DNA of 64,000 nt from UBA7359 sp038142205 (GTDB lineage Bacteria; Pseudomonadota; Gammaproteobacteria; Eutrophobiales; Eutrophobiaceae): assembly GCA_038142205.1 (NCBI GenBank), contig JAYQJO010000001.1, positions 2,294,001 through 2,358,000 of the forward strand, read 5' to 3'. This document shows, one piece after another, positions 26,705 to 34,846 of this stretch. The position numbers and the translations under genes are program-made. Below the pieces are notes generated by a model. That model ran no database searches and was not told the DNA's origin. It worked only from the letters and a program-made list of their open reading frames with translations. How positions within the stretch are numbered: the stretch's first letter is position 1; each line of letters begins with the position of its first letter.

Positions 26705-28306
26705 ATGAGCGAAGCAGCTGTCCACGACGATCATCACGACCACGATCACAAACCTACAGGCATAGGTCGTTGGTTGTTTTCAACAAACCACAAAGACATC
26801 GGTACGATGTATCTGGTTTTCTCTTTAATTATGTTCTTTGTTGGCGGCGCAATGGCAATGGTCATTCGACTAGAGCTTTTCCAACCAGGAATACAATTTG
26901 TTGACCCCCAGTTTTTTAACTCAATGACCACTGTTCATGCGCTAGTTATGATTTTCGGTGCATTGATGCCAGCAGGTGTAGGCCTTGCTAACTGGATGAT
27001 CCCCATTATGATTGGTGCGCCAGATATGGCGATGCCGCGCATGAATAATATGAGTTTCTGGATTCTTCCATTTGCTTTCACATTATTATTAACGACTTTC
27101 TTTATGGAAGGTGGTGCGCCAGCCGGTGGTTGGACAATGTATCCTCCGTTAGTTTTGCAGCTAGGCGATGGCTTTCCATTTTTAATATTTGCGGTTCACT
27201 TTTTGGGTATCTCATCCATTATGGGCGCAATTAATATTATCGCTACCGTATTCAACATGCGTGCACCAGGCATGACATTTATGCGTTTACCCTTGTTTGT
27301 ATGGACATGGATTATTACGGCGTTCTTGTTAATTGCATCTATGCCTGTTTTAGCTGGTGCAGTAACAATGTTGTTGACGGATAAGTATTTCGGCACAGCG
27401 TTTTTTGACGCTGCCGGTGGTGGTGATCCAGTATTATTTCAGCACGTATTCTGGTTTTTTGGTCATCCAGAAGTTTATATTCTGGTATTGCCTTCTTTCG
27501 GTATTATCTCTCAGGTTATTCCAACCTTTTCCCGCAAACCTCTGTTTGGTTATGCCTCAATGGTTTATGCAACTGCATCAATTGCGTTCTTATCATTCTT
27601 TGTTTGGGCACACCATATGTTTACTGTTGGTATGCCGTTGACTGGTGAGTTGTTCTTTATGTATGCCACTATGGCGATTGCTGTACCAACCGGTGTTAAA
27701 ATCTTTAACTGGACCGCGACCATGTGGAAAGGCGCGATGACATTTGAAACTCCTATGTTATTTGCTATAGGTACGCTATTCATGTTTTCAATTGGTGGTT
27801 TCTCCGGTTTGATGATGGGTATCACGCCAGTAGATTTCCAATACCATGATACTTACTTCATCGTAGCGCATTTTCATTACGTCATTGTCCCCGGCATTAT
27901 CTACGGCATTATTTCTGGCGTGTATTACTGGTTGCCGAAATGGACCGGTGTTATGTATGACGAAAAACTGGGTAAGTTACACTTCTGGATATCAACGATT
28001 TCTGTGAATGTCTTGTTTTTCCCAATGCACTTTATTGGTCTTGCCGGTATGCCAAGACGTATCCCTGATTACGGTACTCAGTTTGCAGACTGGAATGCAA
28101 TTATTAGTATAGGTGGCTTTGTTTTTGGTTTAAGTCAACTAATTATGGTTTGGGTTGTTATCAAGTGTGCACGTGGAATAGGTGAAAAAGCAACGGATCA
28201 GGTTTGGGAAGGAGCTCATGGTCTAGAGTTTACTTTATCATCTCCTCCTCCGTATCACAGTTTCACAACGCCACCAAAGATAACGGATGCGAATGCGCAT
28301 TCTTAA
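26705..28306 (+). CDS. ctaD: Cytochrome c oxidase subunit I
   Basis: A 533-residue, 12-helix heme-copper oxidase subunit. Metal ligands and proton-path residues are visible: TTVHALVMIFG (low-spin heme His), HVFWFFGHPEVYILVLP (CuB His, cross-linked Tyr and the D-channel Glu), WAHHMFTVGM (two CuB His), and HDTYFIVAHFHYV (heme a3 and heme a His). The GHPEVY motif marks an A1-type enzyme. The N-terminus has a short histidine-rich stretch (HDDHHDHDH). Second gene of the operon. Confidence 0.97.
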   Translation: MSEAAVHDDHHDHDHKPTGIGRWLFSTNHKDIGTMYLVFSLIMFFVGGAMAMVIRLELFQPGIQFVDPQFFNSMTTVHALVMIFGALMPAGVGLANWMIPIMIGAPDMAMPRMNNMSFWILPFAFTLLLTTFFMEGGAPAGGWTMYPPLVLQLGDGFPFLIFAVHFLGISSIMGAINIIATVFNMRAPGMTFMRLPLFVWTWIITAFLLIASMPVLAGAVTMLLTDKYFGTAFFDAAGGGDPVLFQHVFWFFGHPEVYILVLPSFGIISQVIPTFSRKPLFGYASMVYATASIAFLSFFVWAHHMFTVGMPLTGELFFMYATMAIAVPTGVKIFNWTATMWKGAMTFETPMLFAIGTLFMFSIGGFSGLMMGITPVDFQYHDTYFIVAHFHYVIVPGIIYGIISGVYYWLPKWTGVMYDEKLGKLHFWISTISVNVLFFPMHFIGLAGMPRRIPDYGTQFADWNAIISIGGFVFGLSQLIMVWVVIKCARGIGEKATDQVWEGAHGLEFTLSSPPPYHSFTTPPKITDANAHS

Positions 28307-28318
28307 ATCATTTTTGTG

Positions 28319-28441
28319 ATGAATCAAAGTGATAAAACGCCGGAGGAAAAGGGTATAGCGGCAAAGAATATGCGGCTGGCCATTGTTTTAGGTTTGATTG
28401 CAATCGCCTTCTACATCGCTGTTTTTATTAAGTTTATGTAG
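28319..28441 (+). CDS. Small membrane protein of the oxidase operon
   Basis: A 40-residue ORF between ctaD and ctaG, beginning MNQSDKTPEEKGIAAKN and then forming one membrane helix (MRLAIVLGLIAIAFYIAVFI). Such tiny single-span proteins are common at this position in proteobacterial aa3/caa3 operons and are annotated as oxidase small assembly proteins. The TAG stop shares its last base with the putative GTG start of ctaG. Function not established. Confidence 0.7.
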   Translation: MNQSDKTPEEKGIAAKNMRLAIVLGLIAIAFYIAVFIKFM

Positions 28442-29010
28442 TGCAAATGATTACTGAAGCGATAAAAACAGCTAAGAAACTGGCGTTATTTGCTGTAGCA
28501 ATGTTTGGTTTTGGTTATGTGTTGGTTCCTCTTTACGAGCTAGCATGTGAAGTAACCGGTATTGGTGGTACAACTGGTACGATAAGTCGGGCTGAAGCTG
28601 AAGCTGATGAGGTAGATGAAAGCCGATTAGTAACCGTTGAGTTTGATACGAATGTGGATTTGTCTTTGCCGTGGCAGTTCAAAGCGAAGAAATTCAAAAT
28701 GAAGGTGCACCCTGGTGAAATATCAGAAGCCATATTTATTGTTGAAAATAAATCTGATAAACCGGTTATTGGTAGAGCCATACCGAGTGTAGCACCGGAG
28801 ATAGCTGCCAAATATTTTGATAAAACAGAGTGCTTTTGTTTTACGGAGCAGCTTCTTGAAGCTGGTGAAAGTAAAGAAATGGTTGTGCGATTTATTGTCG
28901 GCTCAGAGTTGCCGGGCGATATATTGGTTATGACTCTGTCCTATAAGTTTTTTCAGTTGGCGGAAGAAGTTGCTAGAACTGAAATAAAAGAAATAAGAAG
29001 TAATAGTTAA
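28441..29010 (+). CDS. ctaG: Cytochrome c oxidase assembly protein CtaG/Cox11
   Basis: A 189-residue copper chaperone that delivers Cu to CuB of subunit I. A single N-terminal membrane helix (about 12-32) is followed by a periplasmic immunoglobulin-like domain. The copper-binding motif is in KTECFCFTEQLLEAGE near residue 130, preceded by RAIPSVAPE. The start could be GTG 28441, overlapping the small gene, or ATG 28447. Position between subunits I and III is typical. Confidence 0.94.
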   Translation: MQMITEAIKTAKKLALFAVAMFGFGYVLVPLYELACEVTGIGGTTGTISRAEAEADEVDESRLVTVEFDTNVDLSLPWQFKAKKFKMKVHPGEISEAIFIVENKSDKPVIGRAIPSVAPEIAAKYFDKTECFCFTEQLLEAGESKEMVVRFIVGSELPGDILVMTLSYKFFQLAEEVARTEIKEIRSNS

Positions 29011-29037
29011 AAAAATAAATATTTAAGAGGAATCGTT

Positions 29038-29931
29038 ATGTCTAACTCACCTGACACATACTTTATCCCGGATCCAAGTCGTTGGCCGATTGTAGGTACT
29101 TTGTCTATATTTCTTACGTTCATCGGCGCAGCTGTGATGCTGAATGGATCAGGCTTTGGAACATTTCTGTTAGGCCTAGGTGTGGCTGCAATAGTCTATA
29201 TGTTTTGTGGCTGGTTCGCGGATGTTATTAAAGAAAGCAGGGGTGGTAACTACAATAAGCAAGTAGATATTAGTTTTCGCTGGGGCATGAGTTGGTTTAT
29301 CTTCTCTGAAGTGATGTTCTTTGCCGCTTTTTTCGGAGCGCTTTACTACATAAGAGTACTGTCAGTGCCTTGGTTGGGCGGTGAAGGCTCTGGGTTTGTC
29401 ACTCATCATTTCTTGTGGCCAGACTTTCAGGCGACATGGCCATTATTGACAACACCCGATATGACATTACAAGGTGTTGAGTCGCAGTTTGTTGCTATCA
29501 AAGAAGTTATTCCTGCATTTGATGTTCCTTTATTAAATACCATACTTCTCTTAGCCAGTGGCGTAACGCTTACATTTGCGCATCATGCGTTAAAGAAAGA
29601 TCATCGCAAACCATTATGTTGGTGGTTAGCAGCAACAATCTTATTAGGAGCCGTCTTCCTTTATTATCAAGCCTATGAGTATGCGCATGCGTATGGTGAT
29701 CTTGATTTAACGATGAAGTCAGGTGTCTACGGTTCGACTTTCTTCATGTTAACCGGCTTTCACGGTTTCCATGTAACTATGGGTGCAACGATGTTGTTAG
29801 TGATTTTAATTCGTTGTCTGTTAGGGCATTTTTCTTCTAAAGACCATTTTGCTTTTGAAGGTGTTGCTTGGTACTGGCACTTTGTTGATGTAGTCTGGTT
29901 AGGTTTGTATATCTTTGTTTACTGGATATAG
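29038..29931 (+). CDS. ctaE: Cytochrome c oxidase subunit III
   Basis: A 297-residue, seven-helix subunit that stabilises the oxidase core. Recognisable blocks are PDPSRWPIVGTLS at the start, FRWGMSWFIFSEVMFFAAFF near residue 80, FFMLTGFHGFHVTMGA near 240 and the C-terminal WYWHFVDVVWLGLYIFVYW. The upstream AAGAGGAATC is a good ribosome site. Stop TAG; followed by a strong terminator-like hairpin. Confidence 0.96.
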   Translation: MSNSPDTYFIPDPSRWPIVGTLSIFLTFIGAAVMLNGSGFGTFLLGLGVAAIVYMFCGWFADVIKESRGGNYNKQVDISFRWGMSWFIFSEVMFFAAFFGALYYIRVLSVPWLGGEGSGFVTHHFLWPDFQATWPLLTTPDMTLQGVESQFVAIKEVIPAFDVPLLNTILLLASGVTLTFAHHALKKDHRKPLCWWLAATILLGAVFLYYQAYEYAHAYGDLDLTMKSGVYGSTFFMLTGFHGFHVTMGATMLLVILIRCLLGHFSSKDHFAFEGVAWYWHFVDVVWLGLYIFVYWI

Positions 29932-29954
29932 ATAGATACAGAATCAGTATACGG

Positions 29955-29980
29955 GAAGGCGCTGCATTAGCAGCGCCTTC
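29955..29980. terminator. Terminator hairpin after ctaE
   Basis: A perfect 11-bp stem, GAAGGCGCTGC pairing with GCAGCGCCTTC, closes a 4-base loop (ATTA) and is followed by TTTGTATTT on the plus strand. It lies 23 bases after the ctaE stop and just before the end of the convergent DUF2909 gene, so it may act in both directions. Confidence 0.8.
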
Positions 29981-30008
29981 TTTGTATTTGGCAATATAAA
30001 AAGTTGGT

Positions 30009-30233
30009 TTAGAAGCCTGGAGTATGTGGCTGAATCCAGCCAAGCCTAAAGCCAACAATCAGAGAAATAAATAGAATAACGGATAGAGTTATTCTAACTT
30101 TAAGATAAGTAGCAAGCCGTTTGGATTTCGAATCATCTTTAACTAAGAAAAAGGCGCCGGCAATGAGTGAAAATCCTATCGCTAAAAATAAAATTGCAAT
30201 ATATGTTTTGAAAATTATTGTTGCCATAAACAT
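30009..30233 (-). CDS. DUF2909 twin-transmembrane protein
   Basis: A 74-residue protein with two membrane helices (about 8-30 and 48-66) separated by a charged loop VKDDSKSKRLATYLKVR. This matches DUF2909, a family that in gammaproteobacteria sits between oxidase subunit III and surf1 on the opposite strand, exactly as here. The true start may be the second ATG (30227; MATIIFKTY). An oxidase-related role is inferred from position alone. Confidence 0.7.
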   Translation of the reverse strand: MFMATIIFKTYIAILFLAIGFSLIAGAFFLVKDDSKSKRLATYLKVRITLSVILFISLIVGFRLGWIQPHTPGF

Positions 30234-30282
30234 TTATAAGTAATCTTTCGTTCAAGAAGTATAACCAGCAACACATACATTA

Positions 30283-31041
30283 ATGAAGTTAATTATTGGA
30301 AATCGGTGTTTTTGTCCAAAGTTTATAACCAGTTTTTTGACGCTGATCTTTTTAGGCTTGTTTATTTCTTTGGGTTTTTGGCAGCTAGACCGGGCGGAAT
30401 ATAAAAGAAATTTATATTCTGATTTTAAAAACAGACAATCAGCACAATCGCTAAATCTTGATCAGGATATTAATAATAATTTAAATATAAAAGAGCTGAT
30501 TTGGCGACATGTAAATGCAAGCGGGGAGTTTTTAGAGCATTATCAAATTCTATTGGATAATCAGGTTCACGATACGAAAGCAGGTTATTTTGTTTATACG
30601 CCATTTCAGTTAGTTAATAGTAATAAGGCTGTATTGGTCAACCGAGGTTGGATATTAGCTAATTTAGATCGGTCAGTCAGTCCAGACTATGTATTGACTG
30701 ACGGTATTGTAGAAATAGAAGGCGTTGCAAAAGAAACACCCAAAACAGGTCTTTTGCTTAAAGATTTGCCGCCTGAAAAAGTTAATGAAAAAACGCATAG
30801 GGTTCAACGTATAGATATAGATGAATTAAGCGAATTAACACAACTGAATTTAATGCCATTTATAATCAGATTGGATACGAAGTCTGATCATGGGTATGTC
30901 CGGAAGTGGCAGTTGCCAGGCTCTGGAGAAAATACGCATTATGGTTATGCTTTCCAATGGTTTTCTTTTGCGGCAGTGTTGGTCATTATTTATTTGGTTT
31001 TGAATATTAAAAAAATTGAAGAAAAAGATTTAGTTATATGA
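30283..31041 (+). CDS. SURF1 family oxidase assembly protein
   Basis: A 252-residue protein with one membrane helix at each end (about 13-31 and 228-244) and a periplasmic domain, the SURF1 topology. Typical blocks are GFWQLDRAEYKR near residue 32, VLVNRGWI near 117 and HYGYAFQWFSFAAVLVIIY at the C-terminus. SURF1 proteins help place heme a in subunit I. It overlaps the next gene by 4 bases and opens the assembly half of the cluster. Confidence 0.88.
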   Translation: MKLIIGNRCFCPKFITSFLTLIFLGLFISLGFWQLDRAEYKRNLYSDFKNRQSAQSLNLDQDINNNLNIKELIWRHVNASGEFLEHYQILLDNQVHDTKAGYFVYTPFQLVNSNKAVLVNRGWILANLDRSVSPDYVLTDGIVEIEGVAKETPKTGLLLKDLPPEKVNEKTHRVQRIDIDELSELTQLNLMPFIIRLDTKSDHGYVRKWQLPGSGENTHYGYAFQWFSFAAVLVIIYLVLNIKKIEEKDLVI

Positions 31042-31643
31042 ATGAAGAAGCAAAAAAGAAAAATAAAATAACCTTAATCATGCTCGGATTATTTTTTGCT
31101 AGTCCATTGGTTCTATCGTGGTTCGTTTTTAACTACACCGACTATTTGGAAATGCGTGGCACATCAAACCGTGGCGAGCTAATACAACCACCCAGGCAGC
31201 TTGGCGATCTAGCCTTAATCGACCCGTTTGATGAAGAACGTAAAGACAGTTTATTTAATAAATGGTCTCTGGTTTATATTGCTTATAGTTGTGACGAAAA
31301 GTGTATGGAAAGCGTCTATCTTATTCGACAAATTCACGCACGAATGGATAAACATTCATTACGGGTTCAGCGAGTTTTGTTATTAACGACGGAGTCTAAT
31401 GAAACACTAAAAGGAAAACTGAGCGACTATGCGGGTCAACAATTAATAAACAATGAAACTATTAATGTTGAAGAGGTAGTCAATAAATTTAAATTAACAG
31501 ACTCAGATAAACCATTAGGCGCAAATAGGATTTACATTGTCGATCCAGTTGGCAACTTGATGATGAATTATAAACCGGGCACGAACCCAGGCGATATCTA
31601 TAAAGATCTTAAAAAGTTGTTACGTGGTTCGCGCATAGGCTAA
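31038..31643 (+). CDS. Membrane-anchored thioredoxin-like protein, CxxxC type
   Basis: A 201-residue protein with an N-terminal membrane anchor (about 10-29) and a periplasmic domain resembling SCO/thioredoxin folds. WSLVYIAYSCDEKCMESVYLI near residue 76 supplies a CxxxC pair in the place of the copper or redox cysteines of SCO proteins, and NRIYIVDPVGNLMMNYKPG near 175 matches the end of that fold. A clear distal histidine like that of SCO is not evident. Its place between surf1 and ctaA suggests a role in copper delivery or cysteine reduction for CuA assembly. Confidence 0.65.
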   Translation: MNEEAKKKNKITLIMLGLFFASPLVLSWFVFNYTDYLEMRGTSNRGELIQPPRQLGDLALIDPFDEERKDSLFNKWSLVYIAYSCDEKCMESVYLIRQIHARMDKHSLRVQRVLLLTTESNETLKGKLSDYAGQQLINNETINVEEVVNKFKLTDSDKPLGANRIYIVDPVGNLMMNYKPGTNPGDIYKDLKKLLRGSRIG

Positions 31644-31648
31644 CAAAG

Positions 31649-32641
31649 ATGCAAAGTAATAAAGTAATTTTAAATATTGCTCGAGTTTCAACTTTATTGG
31701 CTCTGTTCGTCATTGTGCTTGGCGCTTATGTACGGTTATCAGATGCAGGTTTAGGCTGTCCGGATTGGCCGGGCTGCTACGGCAGTATACTCGTGCCAGA
31801 CCAGGTAGAGCCGGATAATGAGCACCTAGAAGTAAGAGCGTTAGAGCATGCTAAAGCCTGGAAAGAAATGATTCATAGATATGCAGCAAGCACCTTAGGT
31901 TTTTTGATTTTAGTCATGGCTTTCATGAGTTGGTTTAAATCATCATTATCTAATTTTCGAACATTTACTTCAGTGCTTTTAGTGTTGGTAGTTTTTCAGG
32001 GAATGCTGGGTATGTGGACAGTAACTTTATTGCTTAAACCAGTAATCGTGATGTCGCACCTTATAGGCGGCCTGACAATACTTTGTTTACTGACCTGGTT
32101 GGTTTTACGTCAGCAATCTCAACAAGGTATTTTTGTAAGCGCTGCGTATAAACCATTATTTTCATTATCCGTCTTCGCAATCATAGTATTGAGTTTGCAA
32201 ATATCATTAGGCGGTTGGACGAGTTCAAACTATGCTGCGCTTGCCTGCCCGGATTTTCCAACCTGTCAGGGTGTCTGGTGGCCGAATATGGATTTCAATG
32301 AAGGTTTTATTCTATGGCGAGGGCTAGGCGTTGATTACGAAGGCGGTGTTTTACTTGGTCCTGCTCGCACAGCGATTCATATGGCGCATCGAATAGGTGC
32401 GGTTATCGCGTTTTTCACTTTATTTTACGTCGCGATACGAGCCATTCGTTCCGGATTATCGCAGTTGAAAATAACGGGTATTTTCACACTGATTTTATTA
32501 ATAACTCAGGTTTCTCTGGGCATAGCAAATGTTAAGTTTTCTTTGCCATTGCCTGTTGCGGTAGCGCACAATGGGGTCGCTGCGTTACTATTACTGTCCT
32601 TGATTAGTCTCTTGCACCACAGTTTGCCGGAAAACAGATAA
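31649..32641 (+). CDS. ctaA: Heme A synthase (CtaA/Cox15)
   Basis: A 330-residue, eight-helix membrane protein converting heme O to heme A. Family features are GAYVRLSDAGLGCPDWPGCYG near residue 25 (split by its helix boundary), the heme-ligand histidines in EMIHRYAAS and MSHLIGG, ACPDFPTCQGVWWP near 205, and TAIHMAHRIGAVIAF near 245 with another histidine pair. The extracellular cysteines C38 and C43 are present. It is 5 bases after the thioredoxin-like gene and 23 before ctaB. Confidence 0.95.
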   Translation: MQSNKVILNIARVSTLLALFVIVLGAYVRLSDAGLGCPDWPGCYGSILVPDQVEPDNEHLEVRALEHAKAWKEMIHRYAASTLGFLILVMAFMSWFKSSLSNFRTFTSVLLVLVVFQGMLGMWTVTLLLKPVIVMSHLIGGLTILCLLTWLVLRQQSQQGIFVSAAYKPLFSLSVFAIIVLSLQISLGGWTSSNYAALACPDFPTCQGVWWPNMDFNEGFILWRGLGVDYEGGVLLGPARTAIHMAHRIGAVIAFFTLFYVAIRAIRSGLSQLKITGIFTLILLITQVSLGIANVKFSLPLPVAVAHNGVAALLLLSLISLLHHSLPENR

Positions 32642-32664
32642 TAAAAGTTATATTTAAAGTCACA

Positions 32665-33573
32665 ATGAAAGATCAAACAGCAAATAACGCATCAACTATA
32701 GCTTGGCAGGATTATCTTGAGCTTTGTAAGCCAAAAGTTGTGTCGCTTATCGTCTTCACGGCCATTGTCGGTATGTTTTTAGCAACGCCAGCTATGGTGC
32801 CGTGGGATATTTTAATTTTTGGCACAATTGGTATTGGTATGGCTGCGGCTTCTGCGGCAGCTATTAATCATGTGGTCGATCATAAAATTGATACAGTTAT
32901 GGCGCGAACCAAAAAAAGACCATTACCGGAAGGTAAGGTTAGTGCGCTTAATGCCATTATTTTTGCCTGGTTTTTAGGCACGATTTCGATGGGTATTCTC
33001 GCCTTTCTGGTGAACCCGTTAACTGCAGGCTTGACCGCAGCTTCTCTAATTGGTTACGCCTTTATTTATACGATGTATTTAAAACGTGCGACGCCACAGA
33101 ATATTGTTATTGGTGGTGCGGCTGGTGCAGCACCTCCTGTATTAGGCTGGACCGCTGTTACAGGGACGCTTGACCCGAATTCCTTATTATTATTCCTCAT
33201 TATTTTTGCCTGGACGCCACCGCATTTTTGGGCGTTAGCTATTTATCGTCGTGAAGATTATGCCAAGGTAGATATGCCGATGTTGCCGGTTACTCATGGC
33301 GTAGAGTTTACCCGCTTACATATCTTGCTCTATACCATTTTAATGGTGTTGGTGTCTTTGCTGCCCTATCTCGTCGGCATGTCCGGTATGTTCTATCTCG
33401 TCGGCGCAGTGATATTAGGGATAGGTTTTCTCTACTATGCTATCCGTATGCAATATGACCATGCAGATCGTCTCGCAATGCAAACGTTTTCATATTCATT
33501 AATCTATTTAATGTTTATGTTTGCTTTCCTTCTGGTTGACCATTATATCCCATTGATAGCCAGCGTTATTTAA
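32665..33573 (+). CDS. ctaB: Protoheme IX farnesyltransferase (heme O synthase)
   Basis: A 302-residue UbiA-type prenyltransferase with about eight membrane helices. The first aspartate-rich site is in NHVVDHKIDTVMARTKKRPLP near residue 75 (Asn/Asp pair), and the second is in YRREDYAKVDMPMLPV near 193. It attaches farnesyl to protoheme to give heme O for CtaA. Last gene of the oxidase cluster, followed after 57 bases by msrB. Confidence 0.95.
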   Translation: MKDQTANNASTIAWQDYLELCKPKVVSLIVFTAIVGMFLATPAMVPWDILIFGTIGIGMAAASAAAINHVVDHKIDTVMARTKKRPLPEGKVSALNAIIFAWFLGTISMGILAFLVNPLTAGLTAASLIGYAFIYTMYLKRATPQNIVIGGAAGAAPPVLGWTAVTGTLDPNSLLLFLIIFAWTPPHFWALAIYRREDYAKVDMPMLPVTHGVEFTRLHILLYTILMVLVSLLPYLVGMSGMFYLVGAVILGIGFLYYAIRMQYDHADRLAMQTFSYSLIYLMFMFAFLLVDHYIPLIASVI

Positions 33574-33630
33574 TAAAACTGGAACCTAATTTCTGTTCTG
33601 TGGTCAGTAAAATATCACAGGAGAAATCAT

Positions 33631-34149
33631 ATGGAACGCAGACAGTTTTTATATCGCGCAGCCGGGCTTACAGCTGCATTATTCTCGGTAGGGCCAGGTG
33701 CTTTAGCTCACCCTGTAAATAGAAGTTTGAATTTAGCTCGATTAGAAAAACCAGAAAAAGAATGGCGTAATCTTGTCTCGAAACAGGAGTTTAAAATACT
33801 GTTTGAAGATGGTACTGAGCCTGCCGGTTCGAGTCCTTTAAACCATGTTAAGGAAAAAGGTACTTTTATATGTGCAGCCTGTTTTTTACCTTTATTTGAG
33901 TCAGAAACAAAATATGATAGCGGTACGGGTTGGCCAAGTTTTTTTCGTCCTATCGAAGGCCGTGTTGATACAAAACTGGACCTAAAATTAATTTTTCCAC
34001 GAACAGAATACCATTGTATACGTTGTGGCGGCCATCAGGGACATGTTTTTGATGATGGGCCCGAGCCGACAGGCTTACGTTATTGTAATAATGGTTTAGC
34101 ACTAAAGTTTGTTCCGGAAAATAAACCACTACCTGACTTAAGGGGATAA
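33631..34149 (+). CDS. msrB: Tat-exported peptide-methionine (R)-S-oxide reductase
   Basis: A 172-residue MsrB. An N-terminal twin-arginine signal (ERRQFLYRAAG then a hydrophobic stretch to ALA at about 26) predicts export folded to the periplasm. The catalytic domain has the zinc pairs CAAC near residue 81 and CIRC near 130, SGTGWPSFF, and the catalytic cysteine in LRYCNNGLALKF near 152. CAGGAGAAA precedes the ATG. It is 2 bases upstream of msrA, so the two form an exported methionine sulfoxide repair pair. Confidence 0.93.
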   Translation: MERRQFLYRAAGLTAALFSVGPGALAHPVNRSLNLARLEKPEKEWRNLVSKQEFKILFEDGTEPAGSSPLNHVKEKGTFICAACFLPLFESETKYDSGTGWPSFFRPIEGRVDTKLDLKLIFPRTEYHCIRCGGHQGHVFDDGPEPTGLRYCNNGLALKFVPENKPLPDLRG

Positions 34150-34151
34150 GC

Positions 34152-34742
34152 ATGTCTCGGTTATTACTCGCCGTAATATTATGCAGCATACAAATTAATG
34201 TGTTAGCAGAAACAAAAACAGCTATATTTGCAGGCGGCTGATTCTGGTGTATGGAAAAGCCATACGATGAAATCGAAGGCGTAAAAGGCACGATTTCAGG
34301 CTATACAGGCGGACATACTGAAAACCCAACTTATAAATCAACTTCAACAGGAACGACAGGGCATTATGAAGCATTGTTGGTTGAATATGATGCGAGTAAA
34401 GTTAGTTATAAAACCTTGTTGGACATATTCTGGAAAAACATTGATCCTTTTGATGCCCATGGGCAGTTCTGTGATAAAGGCCCGCAATACCGGGCTGCTA
34501 TATTTTCTAATGATGAAAATGAAATTAAATTAGCAAAGGAAAGTAAACAGGCTCTGCAGGAAAAGTTGAAAGACAAGGCCACGGTTGTTACGGAAATTTT
34601 GCCAGAGAAAAAATTCTATTCTGCTGAAGAATATCATCAGAATTACTATCAAAAGAACCCTATACGTTATAAATACTATAGATATGGGTGCGGCCGTGAT
34701 AAACGACTAAAGGAAGTTAACGATCTTATACATTCAAAATAA
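34152..34742 (+). CDS. msrA: Peptide-methionine (S)-S-oxide reductase, probable selenoprotein
   Basis: Read through an in-frame TGA at 34239-34241 (codon 30), this is a full 196-residue MsrA. Residues 1-20 form a signal peptide (MSRLLLAVILCSIQINVLA). The active site normally reads AGGCFWCME; here it reads AGG-TGA-FWCME, so the TGA replaces exactly the catalytic cysteine. Conserved parts follow: ISGYTGG, TGHYEALLVEYD, GQFCDKGPQYRAAIF (Cys107), FYSAEEYHQNYY and the resolving-Cys region YGCGRD (Cys180). ATG 34152 lies 2 bases after msrB. Replacement of that one residue, with everything else intact, strongly suggests selenocysteine rather than decay. A sequencing error (TGT or TGC to TGA) is the alternative. 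Confidence 0.88.
34239..34298 (+). promoter_or_regulatory. Candidate bacterial SECIS region of msrA
   Basis: Directly after the TGA are two perfect hairpins. The near one, GTATGG / CCATAC (34249-34254 and 34260-34265), has a 5-base loop AAAAG and may extend by a T-G pair. The far one, TGAAATCG / CGATTTCA (34268-34275 and 34291-34298), has a 15-base loop that begins 34 bases beyond the TGA. Bacterial SECIS elements are loosely conserved stem-loops within roughly 15-40 bases of the UGA with a G near the loop start, so either is a candidate. Not folded computationally. Confidence 0.45.
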
Positions 34743-34846
34743 GACTGGTCCTGTCTTACTTATTAAAAACTTCGGAAGAATTTAATTCGACATTCGTTTT
34801 ATAGCTTTCTATCATTAATGCTATTTCCATATCATGCAGGGAATAA

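Noticed and set aside
15492..29931. Reassignment of UAG to an amino acid in this organism
   Set aside because: dnaN, recF, bioF, the small oxidase gene and ctaE all end at TAG exactly where their proteins should end, so TAG is an ordinary stop here.
34251..34742. A shorter msrA starting at Met34
   Set aside because: It would begin after the active site and after the signal peptide, and there is no ribosome site before it. The upstream frame from 34152 is fully MsrA-like.
34740..34758. Small hairpin TAAGAC/GTCTTA at the msrA stop as a terminator
   Set aside because: The stem is only 6 bp and no T-run follows, so it is too weak to call.
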